Part shown: positions 1 through 8,500 of the stretch, piece after piece
How the letters are laid out: the number at the start of each line of letters is the position of its first letter
How positions within the stretch are numbered: position 1 is the first letter of the stretch
Origin: Muribaculaceae bacterium
GTDB lineage: Bacteria; Bacteroidota; Bacteroidia; Bacteroidales; Muribaculaceae
Direction: 5' to 3'
Length of the DNA: 17,470 nt
NCBI GenBank assembly: GCA_029051445.1
Contig: JAIDKP010000153.1
Coordinates: 1 to 17,470, forward strand
Notes under the pieces: generated by a model
What the model was told of the DNA's origin: nothing
What the model saw: only the letters and a program-made list of their open reading frames with translations
Database searches by the model: none
Position numbers and translations under genes: made by a program

Positions 1-1
1 G

Positions 2-922
2 TATAATCTTCAGCGCAGTGTTAGCCTCAGTGAGGCATCCGGCTTCTCGAGCTCGCTGGTCAACTATGGAGAAGAGCAGTTGCGTAAGGGCTTTGAAATT
101 TCTGTCAGGGGCGACATCATACAGACCAAGGATTTCTCCTGGACCTCGACTGTCAACTGGTCATCCGACCGCTATTACTACTATAAGGTCGACGAGATGT
201 ATTCTACTCAGAAACCTTGGGTTGCTGCCGGAAAGACATGGGACTGGCTCGACATGTATGACTGGGAGTATGCCCCCGATGGACAGCTGATACTCTATAA
301 CGGTATGCCGAAAGAAAGCAACTATCCAAAATATGCCGGCCGTGAGACTCCCGATTTCATCTGGGGATGGAGCAACTCGTTCCGATATAAGGATTTCACG
401 CTTAACTTCTCGTTCGATGGCCGTGTCGGTGGATTGCAGTTCGATTACATGAGCTCGCGCATGTGGCACGCCGGTGTTCACCCCGACTCCGATAATGAGT
501 GGCGCTACGACGAGGTTGTCAATGGCAACCACAAAGGTTATATCGCCGAAGGTGTGAAGATCGTGTCGGGTAGTGTGAAATATGATTCCGATGGCAATAT
601 TCTTGAGGATACGCGTGTGTTTGCTCCCAACGATGTGGCTGTTTCCTATGAGTCGTTCGCCCGCTCTTACTATGGAAGCTCCTCAAAGAGCATTTTCAAG
701 CGCGACATGACATTCTTCAAGCTACGTGAGCTCTCGATCGCCTATCGTCTTCCGAAAAAATATTGTGTAGGTGTCATCAAGGGGGCCGAGGCCGCCCTCG
801 TAGGGCAGAACCTGTTGCTTTGGTCCAAAGGATTCCGTTTCTCCGACCCCGACAGGGGATCTGAGAACATCAACTCGCCTTCAGTGCGTCTCATAGGTTT
901 CAATGTCAAGTTGAACTTCTAA
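2..922 (+). CDS. SusC/RagA-family TonB-dependent outer membrane channel, C-terminal part
   Basis: The reading frame is open from base 2, so the gene begins before the window; only the last 306 residues are seen, about a third of a usual 1000-residue SusC protein. The visible part has alternating aromatic and polar stretches of outer-membrane beta strands (NSFRYKDFTLNFSFDGRVGG, then FFKLRELSIAYRLP). It ends ...RLIGFNVKLNF, with the terminal Phe typical of barrel proteins recognised by the BAM machinery. SusC proteins form the TonB-driven pore that imports a ligand captured by the partner SusD lipoprotein. Here a SusD-like gene starts 1 or 13 bases after the stop, which supports the call and an operon. 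The plug, carboxypeptidase-like domain and TonB box lie outside the window, so the substrate cannot be read. The family is near certain. Confidence 0.94.
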   Translation, partial: YNLQRSVSLSEASGFSSSLVNYGEEQLRKGFEISVRGDIIQTKDFSWTSTVNWSSDRYYYYKVDEMYSTQKPWVAAGKTWDWLDMYDWEYAPDGQLILYNGMPKESNYPKYAGRETPDFIWGWSNSFRYKDFTLNFSFDGRVGGLQFDYMSSRMWHAGVHPDSDNEWRYDEVVNGNHKGYIAEGVKIVSGSVKYDSDGNILEDTRVFAPNDVAVSYESFARSYYGSSSKSIFKRDMTFFKLRELSIAYRLPKKYCVGVIKGAEAALVGQNLLLWSKGFRFSDPDRGSENINSPSVRLIGFNVKLNF

Positions 923-923
923 A

Positions 924-2477
924 ATGTGCATAACAATGAACAAGATATTCCGACATATGACTACAGGAGCACTTGCGGCGGCAATGTTGCTCCCGTTGGG
1001 TTGCAGTAAATTCGATGAACTCAACACCGACCCCGACTCGACGACGACAGCGTCGTCAGGCATGTTGCTTACCGGTCAGCTGTGGAGCGCTCTCACTATG
1101 GGAGGCAAGAGCGGTGACAAATGGTATTTCGGCGATATGTTTTTCACAAAGCAGATTAGCTGGCAGGAAGGCTCGCAGGACTCGCGCAACACACAGTACA
1201 ATGTCATAGGGCGCACAGGGCTCGGCCGTTACACCGGTATGATGAGCCTGCGCCGCATGGTTGAGAACGCCAACCCTATCGATAAGGAGGCATATGAAGG
1301 CGTGGAGCTTTTCATGAAAGCCTATTTCATGTTCGATGCCACAATGTCGCTCGGCGATATACCGTACTCCGAAGCGCTTAAAGGCGAAGAAGGAATCTTC
1401 AAACCAAAATACGACACACAGAAAGAAGTAGTGACGTATATGCTTGATGATCTCGATCAGGCTTACGCAAAGTTCTCCGCTGCCACACGCAATTTCGACG
1501 GCGATTTCTGCTACGGCGGTGATCCGGCCAAATGGAAGAAAGCTGTGTCGGCTTTGCAGCTGCGTATCCTCATAAATCTATCCAAAAAGATCGGTGAGGC
1601 CGACTTGAAAGTGGCCGAACGCTTTGCTAAGGTCGTTGCGACACAGGATCTCTTTTCAAGTAGCAGCGACAATTTCCAGCTGGTCTATGGCAAACTGTCA
1701 TCGCAGCTGTTCCCGTTGTATCTGTCGAAATTCAACATGTACGCCGGAGTGTCGACAACAATCATCGATGAGATGAAAAAAAATCAGGATCGCCGTCTGT
1801 TCTACTACTGCGAGCCCGCTAAGAGTGAGTCCGACAAAAGCCCCGACAGCTACGACGCTTATCTTGGCGTGAATCCCACCGATGTATATTCCGATATACT
1901 TGCCCGCTACAACGAGGGGTCGATATCCAATGTCAACAATCGCTTCTGGGAAGTTGAAACCGGCCAGCCTACCATACAGATGGGATATGCCGAACTCAAT
2001 TTCGTTCTTGCCGAGGCTTGTCTGCGCGGATGGATCAGCGGAAATGCCAATGACTATTATCACGAGGGCATACGCGCCAGCATGGAGTTTGCGGCTGCTT
2101 ATACCCCCGACGAATACCGTCACGGTGTCGTTATAGACGATGCCTACATCGCCGGCTTCCTTGCAAAGCCCGGGATGCAGCTCGGATGCACGTCGGCTTC
2201 ATTTGAGAAAGACCTGCGTGAGGTTCTCACCCAGAAGTATCTCGATTTCTTCATGCACAACACCTACTGGTGCTACTACGACTACCGTCGCACAGGCTAT
2301 CCTGAAATTCCAATCAACCCTGAGACAAACCTCAATCCCGACCCCACAAAGATGCCGATGCGATGGATGTACGACAAACGTGAGTACGACTACAACCGCG
2401 AGGCTCTTGATGAGGCTCTTCAGCGTCAGTATGGAGGCAATGATGACTGGAACGAACTGATGTGGATTCTCAAATGA
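924..2477 (+). CDS. SusD/RagB-family nutrient-binding outer membrane lipoprotein (SusD-like 2 type)
   Basis: This is a 517-residue protein, the usual SusD size. It starts with a lipoprotein signal peptide: hydrophobic ALAAAMLL, then the lipobox LPLGC with Cys27, followed by SKFDELNTDPD, the kind of N-terminus common in SusD proteins. Two in-frame starts are possible: ATG 924, or ATG 936 (MNKIFRHM...), which gives a more typical signal peptide with Cys23. I keep the longer form but think 936 is at least as likely. Tyr/Trp-rich helical stretches continue through the protein, and near the C-terminus is YLDFFMHNTYWCYYDYRRTGYPEIP, a layout recalling the SusD-like family 2 (PF12771) rather than classical SusD. 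Known role: surface-exposed lid that binds ligand and delivers it to SusC. It sits directly behind the SusC gene and 10 bases before the EEP lipoprotein. The ligand is unknown. Confidence 0.93.
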   Translation: MCITMNKIFRHMTTGALAAAMLLPLGCSKFDELNTDPDSTTTASSGMLLTGQLWSALTMGGKSGDKWYFGDMFFTKQISWQEGSQDSRNTQYNVIGRTGLGRYTGMMSLRRMVENANPIDKEAYEGVELFMKAYFMFDATMSLGDIPYSEALKGEEGIFKPKYDTQKEVVTYMLDDLDQAYAKFSAATRNFDGDFCYGGDPAKWKKAVSALQLRILINLSKKIGEADLKVAERFAKVVATQDLFSSSSDNFQLVYGKLSSQLFPLYLSKFNMYAGVSTTIIDEMKKNQDRRLFYYCEPAKSESDKSPDSYDAYLGVNPTDVYSDILARYNEGSISNVNNRFWEVETGQPTIQMGYAELNFVLAEACLRGWISGNANDYYHEGIRASMEFAAAYTPDEYRHGVVIDDAYIAGFLAKPGMQLGCTSASFEKDLREVLTQKYLDFFMHNTYWCYYDYRRTGYPEIPINPETNLNPDPTKMPMRWMYDKREYDYNREALDEALQRQYGGNDDWNELMWILK

Positions 2478-2487
2478 TTGAATCTTA

Positions 2488-3513
2488 ATGAAAAAAGTCG
2501 CATTTTATGCAGTAATGACACTCATGGGTTGCACTTCGTGTGTGACCCGTGAGCCGTCGCGGGAGTTGAGCGTGATGCATCTCAACGTCTGGATGGAAGC
2601 CAAAGTCGTTGAAAACGGATTTTCGGCCGTGGCCGACGAGATTGCCCGTGTGAATCCTGATATCGTAATGTTCAGTGAGGCTCATGACCGCGAGGATGCA
2701 TTCTGTATGTCAGCATTTCTCGACTCATTGCGTGTGAGAGGCAAGGAATACTATGCAGTGGGAGGCGATCTTGATGTGCAGCTGATTTCCAGATACCCGG
2801 TTGTGGAGCAGTCGCTCGTGTGGCATGAACATAACGGCGGTATGCGCACTACGCTCGATGTCGGCGGTAAAAAAGTAGTGGTCTATACAGCCCATCTCGA
2901 CTACACACATTATGAGTGCTACATGCCGCGCGGTTACAGTGGCACCACATGGAAAAAACTTGATGCGCCGGTCACTGATACCGACTCCGTTATGGCTGCC
3001 AACGACCTCTCTCACCGCGACGAGGCCATCCGCGTCATCATCGACGATGCCGCGAAGCAGCAGGCCGATCTCATTTTGCTCGGAGGTGACTTCAACGAGC
3101 CCTCGCATCTCGACTGGGGCGAGGACACAAAGCAGCTCTGGGATCACAATGGAGCGGTCATACCATGGACTTGTTCCTCATTGCTGTACGAAGCCGGTTT
3201 CCGCGACGCATATCGCGAGAAATATCCGGATCCGGTCACTCATCCCGGATTCACATTTCCTTCCGACAATCCGGCAAAACCAGTGGAAAAACTTACGTGG
3301 GCTCCCGATGCCGACGAGCGCGACCGCATCGATTTCATTTACTATATGCCATCGGAAGGATGGGAGGTAAGTGATGCGGTTATTGTAGGTCCGGCCGCAT
3401 CGATTGTTCGGAATCAGCGTGTACCGGAGCAGACAATGGATGTGTTCTCCGAGCCTGTGGGCACATGGCCGACCGACCACAAAGGCGTGCTTGTGAAATT
3501 CAGTTACAGATGA
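2488..3513 (+). CDS. Secreted endonuclease/exonuclease/phosphatase (EEP) superfamily lipoprotein
   Basis: The protein has 341 residues. A short signal peptide ends in a lipobox (LMGC, Cys15), so it is probably exported and lipid-anchored. The metal-dependent EEP phosphodiesterase fold is shown by its ordered motifs: HLNVW (Asn33), FSEAHD (metal-binding Glu64), TAHLDY (His136), GGDFNEPS (Asp201 and Asn203), RIDFIYY (Asp282) and the terminal TDHKGV pair (Asp330/His331). The catalytic set looks intact, so it should cleave a phosphoester. Superfamily members include DNase I-like nucleases, sphingomyelinases and inositol phosphatases; the sequence alone does not say which. The gene lies 10 bases behind the SusD-like gene and is followed by a strong terminator, so it is the last gene of the SusCD operon. 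It probably releases a product at the cell surface or in the periplasm for import. The ATG at 2488 is the only start that keeps the signal peptide. Confidence 0.88.
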   Translation: MKKVAFYAVMTLMGCTSCVTREPSRELSVMHLNVWMEAKVVENGFSAVADEIARVNPDIVMFSEAHDREDAFCMSAFLDSLRVRGKEYYAVGGDLDVQLISRYPVVEQSLVWHEHNGGMRTTLDVGGKKVVVYTAHLDYTHYECYMPRGYSGTTWKKLDAPVTDTDSVMAANDLSHRDEAIRVIIDDAAKQQADLILLGGDFNEPSHLDWGEDTKQLWDHNGAVIPWTCSSLLYEAGFRDAYREKYPDPVTHPGFTFPSDNPAKPVEKLTWAPDADERDRIDFIYYMPSEGWEVSDAVIVGPAASIVRNQRVPEQTMDVFSEPVGTWPTDHKGVLVKFSYR

Positions 3514-3545
3514 TCCGGAACAATTGGTAGACATGAATAAACAGA

Positions 3546-3583
3546 GGAGGCAGAACCATCGTTGATTCTGCCTCCCGTTTTTT
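3546..3583 (+). terminator. Rho-independent terminator of the SusC-SusD-EEP operon
   Basis: A perfect 10-bp stem (GGAGGCAGAA at 3546-3555 pairing with TTCTGCCTCC at 3566-3575) encloses a 10-base loop. CG and six T (3578-3583) follow. It sits 32 bases after the EEP stop codon in the gap between convergent genes. Read on the minus strand the same stem is followed by TCTGTTTATT, a weaker T-rich tail, so it may also stop the opposing lspA/DUF4296 transcript. Confidence 0.9.
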
Positions 3584-3599
3584 CTATGGGATCCTGATC

Positions 3600-3616
3600 C
3601 TGTAGAAATGCTACAG
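3600..3616. repeat. Small inverted repeat in the convergent gap
   Basis: CTGTAG and CTACAG form a perfect 6-bp stem with the 5-base loop AAATG, 14 bases before the end of the DUF4296 gene. No T-run follows on either strand, so by itself it is not a convincing terminator. It might be a 3'-end stabilising hairpin of the minus-strand transcript. Confidence 0.35.
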
Positions 3617-3629
3617 AGCCATGAAAAGA

Positions 3630-4442
3630 TCATTTCCTGCTTTCTGTTGAGTCGGCCGGTATAGTCACTACACGCTGCTGCTTGTTGCGGCGTTGGTAAT
3701 TCTGTCTGCTCACTCGCTCGCGCATGAGCGATATACTGTCGATATAGACAATATCGTTGTCGGTAGGAGCTGTCACCGCATACCCGAATACGCGTTTCAC
3801 CTCTTTGGTCGAGTCGGTCTGCAGAGAGAGGGATATGGCGTTGTTCCCTTCAGCCGATTCAGCGGTATTCCATTCAAGTATTCCGTCAGCATATTCGGCT
3901 CCGATAAGCCATTTGATCTGGTTGCGTGCGTTGATGATTTTGGCATTCCAGGTATAATAGTCGCCTTTTTGCCAGTTCTCGTCGCGGCTGAGAGCAAAAG
4001 CGACCACCTTTGCGGGGGAGACACTGCTTATTGCCATTCTTCGCGCCAGCGGCCATGCATTCGCCGAATCTCCGGCAATAGCGATCTGGATGTTCTGGTT
4101 GCCCATTGCTTCGGAGCGGTCGAGCTCGTCTTGAAGACGGGCTATCGCTTCGTCATAGATCTTTATATACTCTTCGATGTGGCGGCCGTAGTAGGCAAGC
4201 GAACTGTCGACAACGGCCTGATCGGCACCGTGACGCTTATAGACTGCGTCGCGCAACAGCAGCTTTGAGCTGTCGTTTCCCCAGTTGTTATAATCCATAT
4301 CAACTACCCCCTCGGCTTTATGCATGTCGATTATGAGGTCTGTCATCCGGTCGGGCGGAATGATCCCCTCGGGAGTCTTGCGGCATCCAGCCATGGCGAG
4401 GATGACCGCGGCAGCTGCTATGGTCAGCCCGGTAAATCTCAT
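3630..4442 (-). CDS. DUF4296-type lipoprotein, last gene of the ileS-lspA unit
   Basis: The frame is open further upstream, but the start chosen is ATG 4442, giving 270 residues. It begins with a lipoprotein signal peptide (MRFTGLTIAAAAVILAMAGC, Cys20) and its ATG overlaps the lspA stop as ATGA, a translational-coupling arrangement. After the Cys comes PEGIIPPDRMTDLIIDMHKAEGVVDM, then a helical region with YKRHGADQAVVDSSLAYYGRHIEEYIKIYDEAIARL (about residues 70-105). This pattern of a short helical domain with an HG..... F/Y D SL xYY motif is what I recognise as DUF4296. The remaining 160 or so residues contain beta-like stretches (LEWNTAESAEGNNAISLSLQ) and end in a basic, Gln/Arg-rich tail; I recognise no domain there. 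The protein is itself a predicted substrate of the lipoprotein peptidase encoded just upstream. Its function is unknown. Confidence 0.8.
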   Translation of the reverse strand: MRFTGLTIAAAAVILAMAGCRKTPEGIIPPDRMTDLIIDMHKAEGVVDMDYNNWGNDSSKLLLRDAVYKRHGADQAVVDSSLAYYGRHIEEYIKIYDEAIARLQDELDRSEAMGNQNIQIAIAGDSANAWPLARRMAISSVSPAKVVAFALSRDENWQKGDYYTWNAKIINARNQIKWLIGAEYADGILEWNTAESAEGNNAISLSLQTDSTKEVKRVFGYAVTAPTDNDIVYIDSISLMRERVSRQNYQRRNKQQRVVTIPADSTESRK

Positions 4443-5134
4443 TGCTCTTTGCTCATTTCGGCTTTCTCTTCGGCTGCCTGACGCAACTGCGAGGGAGACG
4501 CGATTTCTTTTGAGAAGAAAAAGATCAGACAGAGTACACCTATTGTAATTGCCGAGTCGGCAAGATTGAATACCGGCTGGAAGAATACGAAGTGATTGCC
4601 GCCGACAACCGGCATCCACGCAGGCCAGTCAAAACTGATAAGCGGGAAATAAAGCATGTCTACGACTTTGCCGTGAAGCCATGTACCATAGCCTCCTGAG
4701 GCAGGGAACATCTCGGCCACGCCCGGAGGAAACGGATCATTGAAGATTTTGCCGTAGAAAACGCAGTCGATTATGTTGCCGAGAGCTCCCGCTACGATCA
4801 GTGCGAGGCATATCACATATCCGCGCTTTACGCCGCGTATTACGCCGATAGCCTTGATATACCACAGCAGCGCTATGACCAGCGCTATGCGCAGTATGGT
4901 CAGAAGAAGTTTGCTGCCGATCTCCATGCCGAACGCCATGCCGTTGTTCTCGACAAACATCAGTCTGAACCATGAGAAGATTCTGACTTCTTCGCCAAGA
5001 TAAAAATGTGTCTTGACCCAGATCTTGAGAGCCTGATCGGCTACAAGAACGGCTACTATGATCGCTGAGGCGAGCCACACGAGTCGGTTGTGCCCGGTTA
5101 CTGACGGGCTGGAGGCTGGCGTGTCGGTATTCAT
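4439..5134 (-). CDS. lspA: Lipoprotein signal peptidase II (LspA)
   Basis: This inner-membrane aspartyl protease cuts signal peptides from diacylglyceryl-modified prolipoproteins. The 231-residue protein has about four hydrophobic segments (roughly 18-36, 72-92, 104-122, 188-208) and the family motifs in order: DQALK (Asp33), FVENNGMAFG (61-69), GALGNIID (Asp123), GKVVDM (Asp159) and FNLADSAI (Asp193). Asp159 and Asp193 are the expected catalytic pair. It is longer than the roughly 165-residue enzymes of Proteobacteria. The extra length lies in a Ser/Pro-rich N-terminus, in insertions between the GN..D, VVD and NLAD motifs (about 130-155 and 165-187), which I believe are common in Bacteroidota, and in a charged C-terminal tail. 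It lies 15 bases after the DksA-like gene and overlaps the following lipoprotein gene by 4 bases. The clustering with ileS matches the classic ileS-lspA linkage. Confidence 0.96.
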   Translation of the reverse strand: MNTDTPASSPSVTGHNRLVWLASAIIVAVLVADQALKIWVKTHFYLGEEVRIFSWFRLMFVENNGMAFGMEIGSKLLLTILRIALVIALLWYIKAIGVIRGVKRGYVICLALIVAGALGNIIDCVFYGKIFNDPFPPGVAEMFPASGGYGTWLHGKVVDMLYFPLISFDWPAWMPVVGGNHFVFFQPVFNLADSAITIGVLCLIFFFSKEIASPSQLRQAAEEKAEMSKEQ

Positions 5135-5149
5135 TGTTTCAATGGCTGG

Positions 5150-5527
5150 TTACTTCTTTTTCCCTCCGAGTTTCTGCTCGATGCCGAGGGTTGCGTGTGG
5201 TACGGCGCGCAGACGTTCCTTCGGTATAAGCTCGCCGGTGATGCGGTCGATGCCGTAGGTCTTGTTCTCGATTCGCACCAGCGCGGCCTTGAGGCTGTTC
5301 ATGAACTTAAGTTGGCGTTCCGCCAGATGGTTTGCCTCTTCTTTGCTCAGAGTCGATGCACCTTCTTCAAGAGCCTTGAAAGTCGGCGACGTGTCGTTGG
5401 TGTCATTGATGTTTACGATCTGTGCGCGAAGCAGATCATAGTCGGTCTGCGCTTTTGCAAGTTTGGCAAGTATGAGCTCCTTGAATTCCAGGAGCTCTTC
5501 GTCGGAGTAGCGCTTCTTATCATTCAT
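5150..5527 (-). CDS. DksA/TraR-like transcription regulator lacking all zinc-finger cysteines
   Basis: A 125-residue protein with the DksA layout. An N-terminal amphipathic coiled-coil hairpin (about 8-88) has an acidic tip, DTND (42-45), where E. coli DksA carries DxxDxA. The C-terminal module reads YGIDRITGELIPKERLRAVPHATL (91-114). This is the zinc-finger region of the family (YGxCxxCGxxI...RLxAxPxAxxC), but every cysteine is replaced; the protein has none at all. DksA-type proteins enter the RNA polymerase secondary channel and, with ppGpp, adjust rRNA and amino-acid promoters; whether this one does so is inference. It lies between ileS (49 bases upstream) and lspA (15 bases downstream), apparently co-transcribed, linking it to translation capacity and lipoprotein processing. 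The family call is good; the exact role is open. Confidence 0.85.
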   Translation of the reverse strand: MNDKKRYSDEELLEFKELILAKLAKAQTDYDLLRAQIVNINDTNDTSPTFKALEEGASTLSKEEANHLAERQLKFMNSLKAALVRIENKTYGIDRITGELIPKERLRAVPHATLGIEQKLGGKKK

Positions 5528-5576
5528 GGCTTAAATCGGTATTATTGTGAGATAGTGGAAACTATGCGTAGGGATG

Positions 5577-8500
5577 TTACTTTATAACGTCAATTTCCAC
5601 ATTCACGTTCACTCCGTCTATATCGAGGACACAGTCTTCAGCCACAGACTCTACGGTCGCGGTTTTAACAGACTCGGCGAGTACCTGCGAGGCTATGTAT
5701 TCTCTGTGTGATGACACGGCATCGTCTGTCAGGCTGTTGGGCTCGATTATGAGGCGTATGCGGTCGGTGATCTCGTAGTTGCGGCTTTTGCGTATGTTCT
5801 GGATTCGGTTCACCAGATCGCGGGCGATTCCCTCGCGGCGCAGCTCGTCGCTCACGGTCACGTCGAGAGCGATTGTCAGAGTGCCGTCGTTGGCCACGAG
5901 CCAGCCGGGAATATCCTCGCTGAACACCTCCACGTCGGCGAGGTCAAGCACCGCTTTGGTGCCGTCGGCCAGAGTGAGCTCGAGATTGCCCTGTCGTTCA
6001 AGAGCGGCGATATCTGCCTGCTCAAGCTGTGAGATTGCAGCAGACACAGCCTTCATGTTTTTGCCGTGACGCGGACCGAGTTTCTTGAAATCCGGTTTTA
6101 CACGTTTCACAAGTATTCCGGCGCCACCGTCGACAATCTTGACCTCCTTCACATTCACCTCGCCGGCTACAAGAGCCTTTATCGCTTCGAGATTAGAGGC
6201 CTGGGCTTCGTCGATGGCAGGGATCATCAGTGTCGAGAGAGGCTGGCGCACCTTTATGTTCACCTTGCGGCGTAGCGCGAGAGCCATCGATGTGATTGCC
6301 TGAGCCATTGCCATGCGTCCTTCAAGCACCTTGTCGCTCATGGCAGGATCATTTTTCGGGAAGTCGGCAAGATGCACCGATTTCTCGCTGCCGGTCAGGT
6401 CGCGGTACAGACGGTCGGCATAGAACGGAGCGATCGGAGCCATGAGGCGTGCCACTGTCTCCAGACAGCTGTAGAGAGTCTGGAAAGCTGCCAGCTTGTC
6501 TTCGGTCATGCCTCCGCCCCAGAAACGCTTGCGGTTCAGGCGCACATACCAGTTCGACAGATTGTCGTTGACAAATGTCGCAATAGCACGCGCGGCGCGT
6601 GTCGGCTCGTGGGCGGCGAGAGTCGTATCGGCCTCCTCGATGAGTGAGTTGAGCGACGACAGAATCCAGCGGTCGATTTCAGGGCGTCGGTCCATTGCGA
6701 CCTGAGGTGCATTGGTATCGAAACCGTCGACATTGGCATAAAGCGCGAAGAACGCATAGGTATGCTGTATTGTAGCAAACAGCTTGCGGGCTGTCTCACG
6801 GACTCCGTCGGTGTCAAATTTCAGATTGTCCCACGGCGACGAGTTGGAAATCATGTACCAGCGGAGCGGGTCTGAACCATGCTCCTCGATTGCCTCAAAC
6901 GGATTTATGGCATTGCCGAGACGCTTCGACATCTTGTTGCCCTCCTTGTCGAGAACAAGACCGTTGGAGATCACGGAGCGGTAGGCTACCGAGTCTTTCA
7001 CCATGCCGGCGATAGCATGCAGAGTGAAGAACCAGCCGCGGGTCTGGTCGACGCCCTCGGCGATGAAATCGGCGGGGAACACACGACCGCTGTCGACCGC
7101 CTCGCGGTTCTCAAACGGATAGTGCATCTGTGCGAAAGGCATTGCGCCGGAGTCAAACCACACGTCGATGAGGTCGGTCTCGCGGTGCATCGGACGTCCC
7201 TGCTCGTCTACAAGCACGATATAGTCTACATACGGGCGGTGCAGGTCGATTTTCTCGTAATTCTCCTTGGTGTACACACCGGGGATAAAACCTTTATCCT
7301 TGAATGGGTTGCTCTCCATTATTCCTGCTGCAACCGACCGCTCGATCTCGTTGTAGAGTTCCTCGACACTCTCGATGCATTTTTCGGTCGTGCCGTCTTC
7401 GGTGCGCCATATTGGGAGAGGGGTACCCCAGTAGCGGCTGCGTGAAAGATTCCAGTCCTGAAGATTCTCAAGCCATTTGCCGAAACGTCCAGAGCCGGTG
7501 GCAGCTGGCTTCCAGTTGATGGTGGTATTGAGATCCATCAGGCGCTCGCGGGCTGCGGTAGTGCGGATAAACCAGCTGTCAAGCGGGTAATACAGCACAG
7601 GCTTGTCCGTGCGCCAGCAGTGGGGATAGCTGTGCACGTGCTTCTCGATGCGGAAAACTTCGCCTCGCTGTTTCAGCCACATGCATATCTCGATATCGAG
7701 AGTCTCGTCATCAGGAGTCTTGGTCGGATCAAAGGCGTTTTTCACATATTTGCCTTCCCAGTTGCTGTAAAGCTCGGTATTGACGCGTTCTTTTACAAAC
7801 TCGGGATCGAGATCGGCCATTAGATAGAACCGTCCGGTCGGGTCGACCATCGGGCGGATTGCGCCGTCCTTGTCGGTGAGGAGCAGCGGAGGTACACCAT
7901 TCTGTTTCGATACCTTGTTGTCATCGGCACCGAAAGTACCGGCGATATGCACGATACCCGTACCGTCCTCGGTGGTAACGAAGTCGCCGCCGATAACCCT
8001 GAATGCTCCATCGCCGGGGTTCACCCACGGCAGAAGCTGGCGGTAGTGCATGTCAAGAAGATCCTTGCCGTCATATTCGGCCACGATCTTCCAGGGAATT
8101 TCTTTTGCGCCTTTCACGTAGCTGTCGAGATCGCCGTCGCGCCCCTTCGCACCGAACAGCTTGTCGAGCAGTGCCACTGCGGCTATTGCAGTGATCGGCT
8201 CTCCCGTATAGGGATTGAAAGTGCGCACTGCGGCGTAGCGTATCGACGGACCAACGCAGAGTGCCGTATTCGACGGCAGTGTCCACGGAGTGGTTGTCCA
8301 GGCGAGAAAAACAGGATTTCCCCAACCGGTCATTTCAGGCTTGGGATCGACGATTGCAAACTGTGCGGTGCAAGTCGTGTCCTTCACGTCGCGGTAGCAT
8401 CCCGGCTGATTAAGCTCGTGGGTGCTCAGGCCGGTACCTGCGGCGGGAGAGTACGGCTGTATGGTGTATCCTTTGTACAGATATCCTTTGTCGTGTAGCT

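Noticed and set aside
18..290. 90-codon open frame at the left edge on the plus strand
   Set aside because: It overlaps the SusC frame, which is open from base 2 and continues to a typical SusC C-terminus.
4443..4619. Longer N-terminus for the DUF4296 gene
   Set aside because: The extra 59 residues overlap the end of lspA, are Arg/Ser/Cys-rich and would bury the lipoprotein signal peptide. The ATGA junction at 4442 is a far better start.
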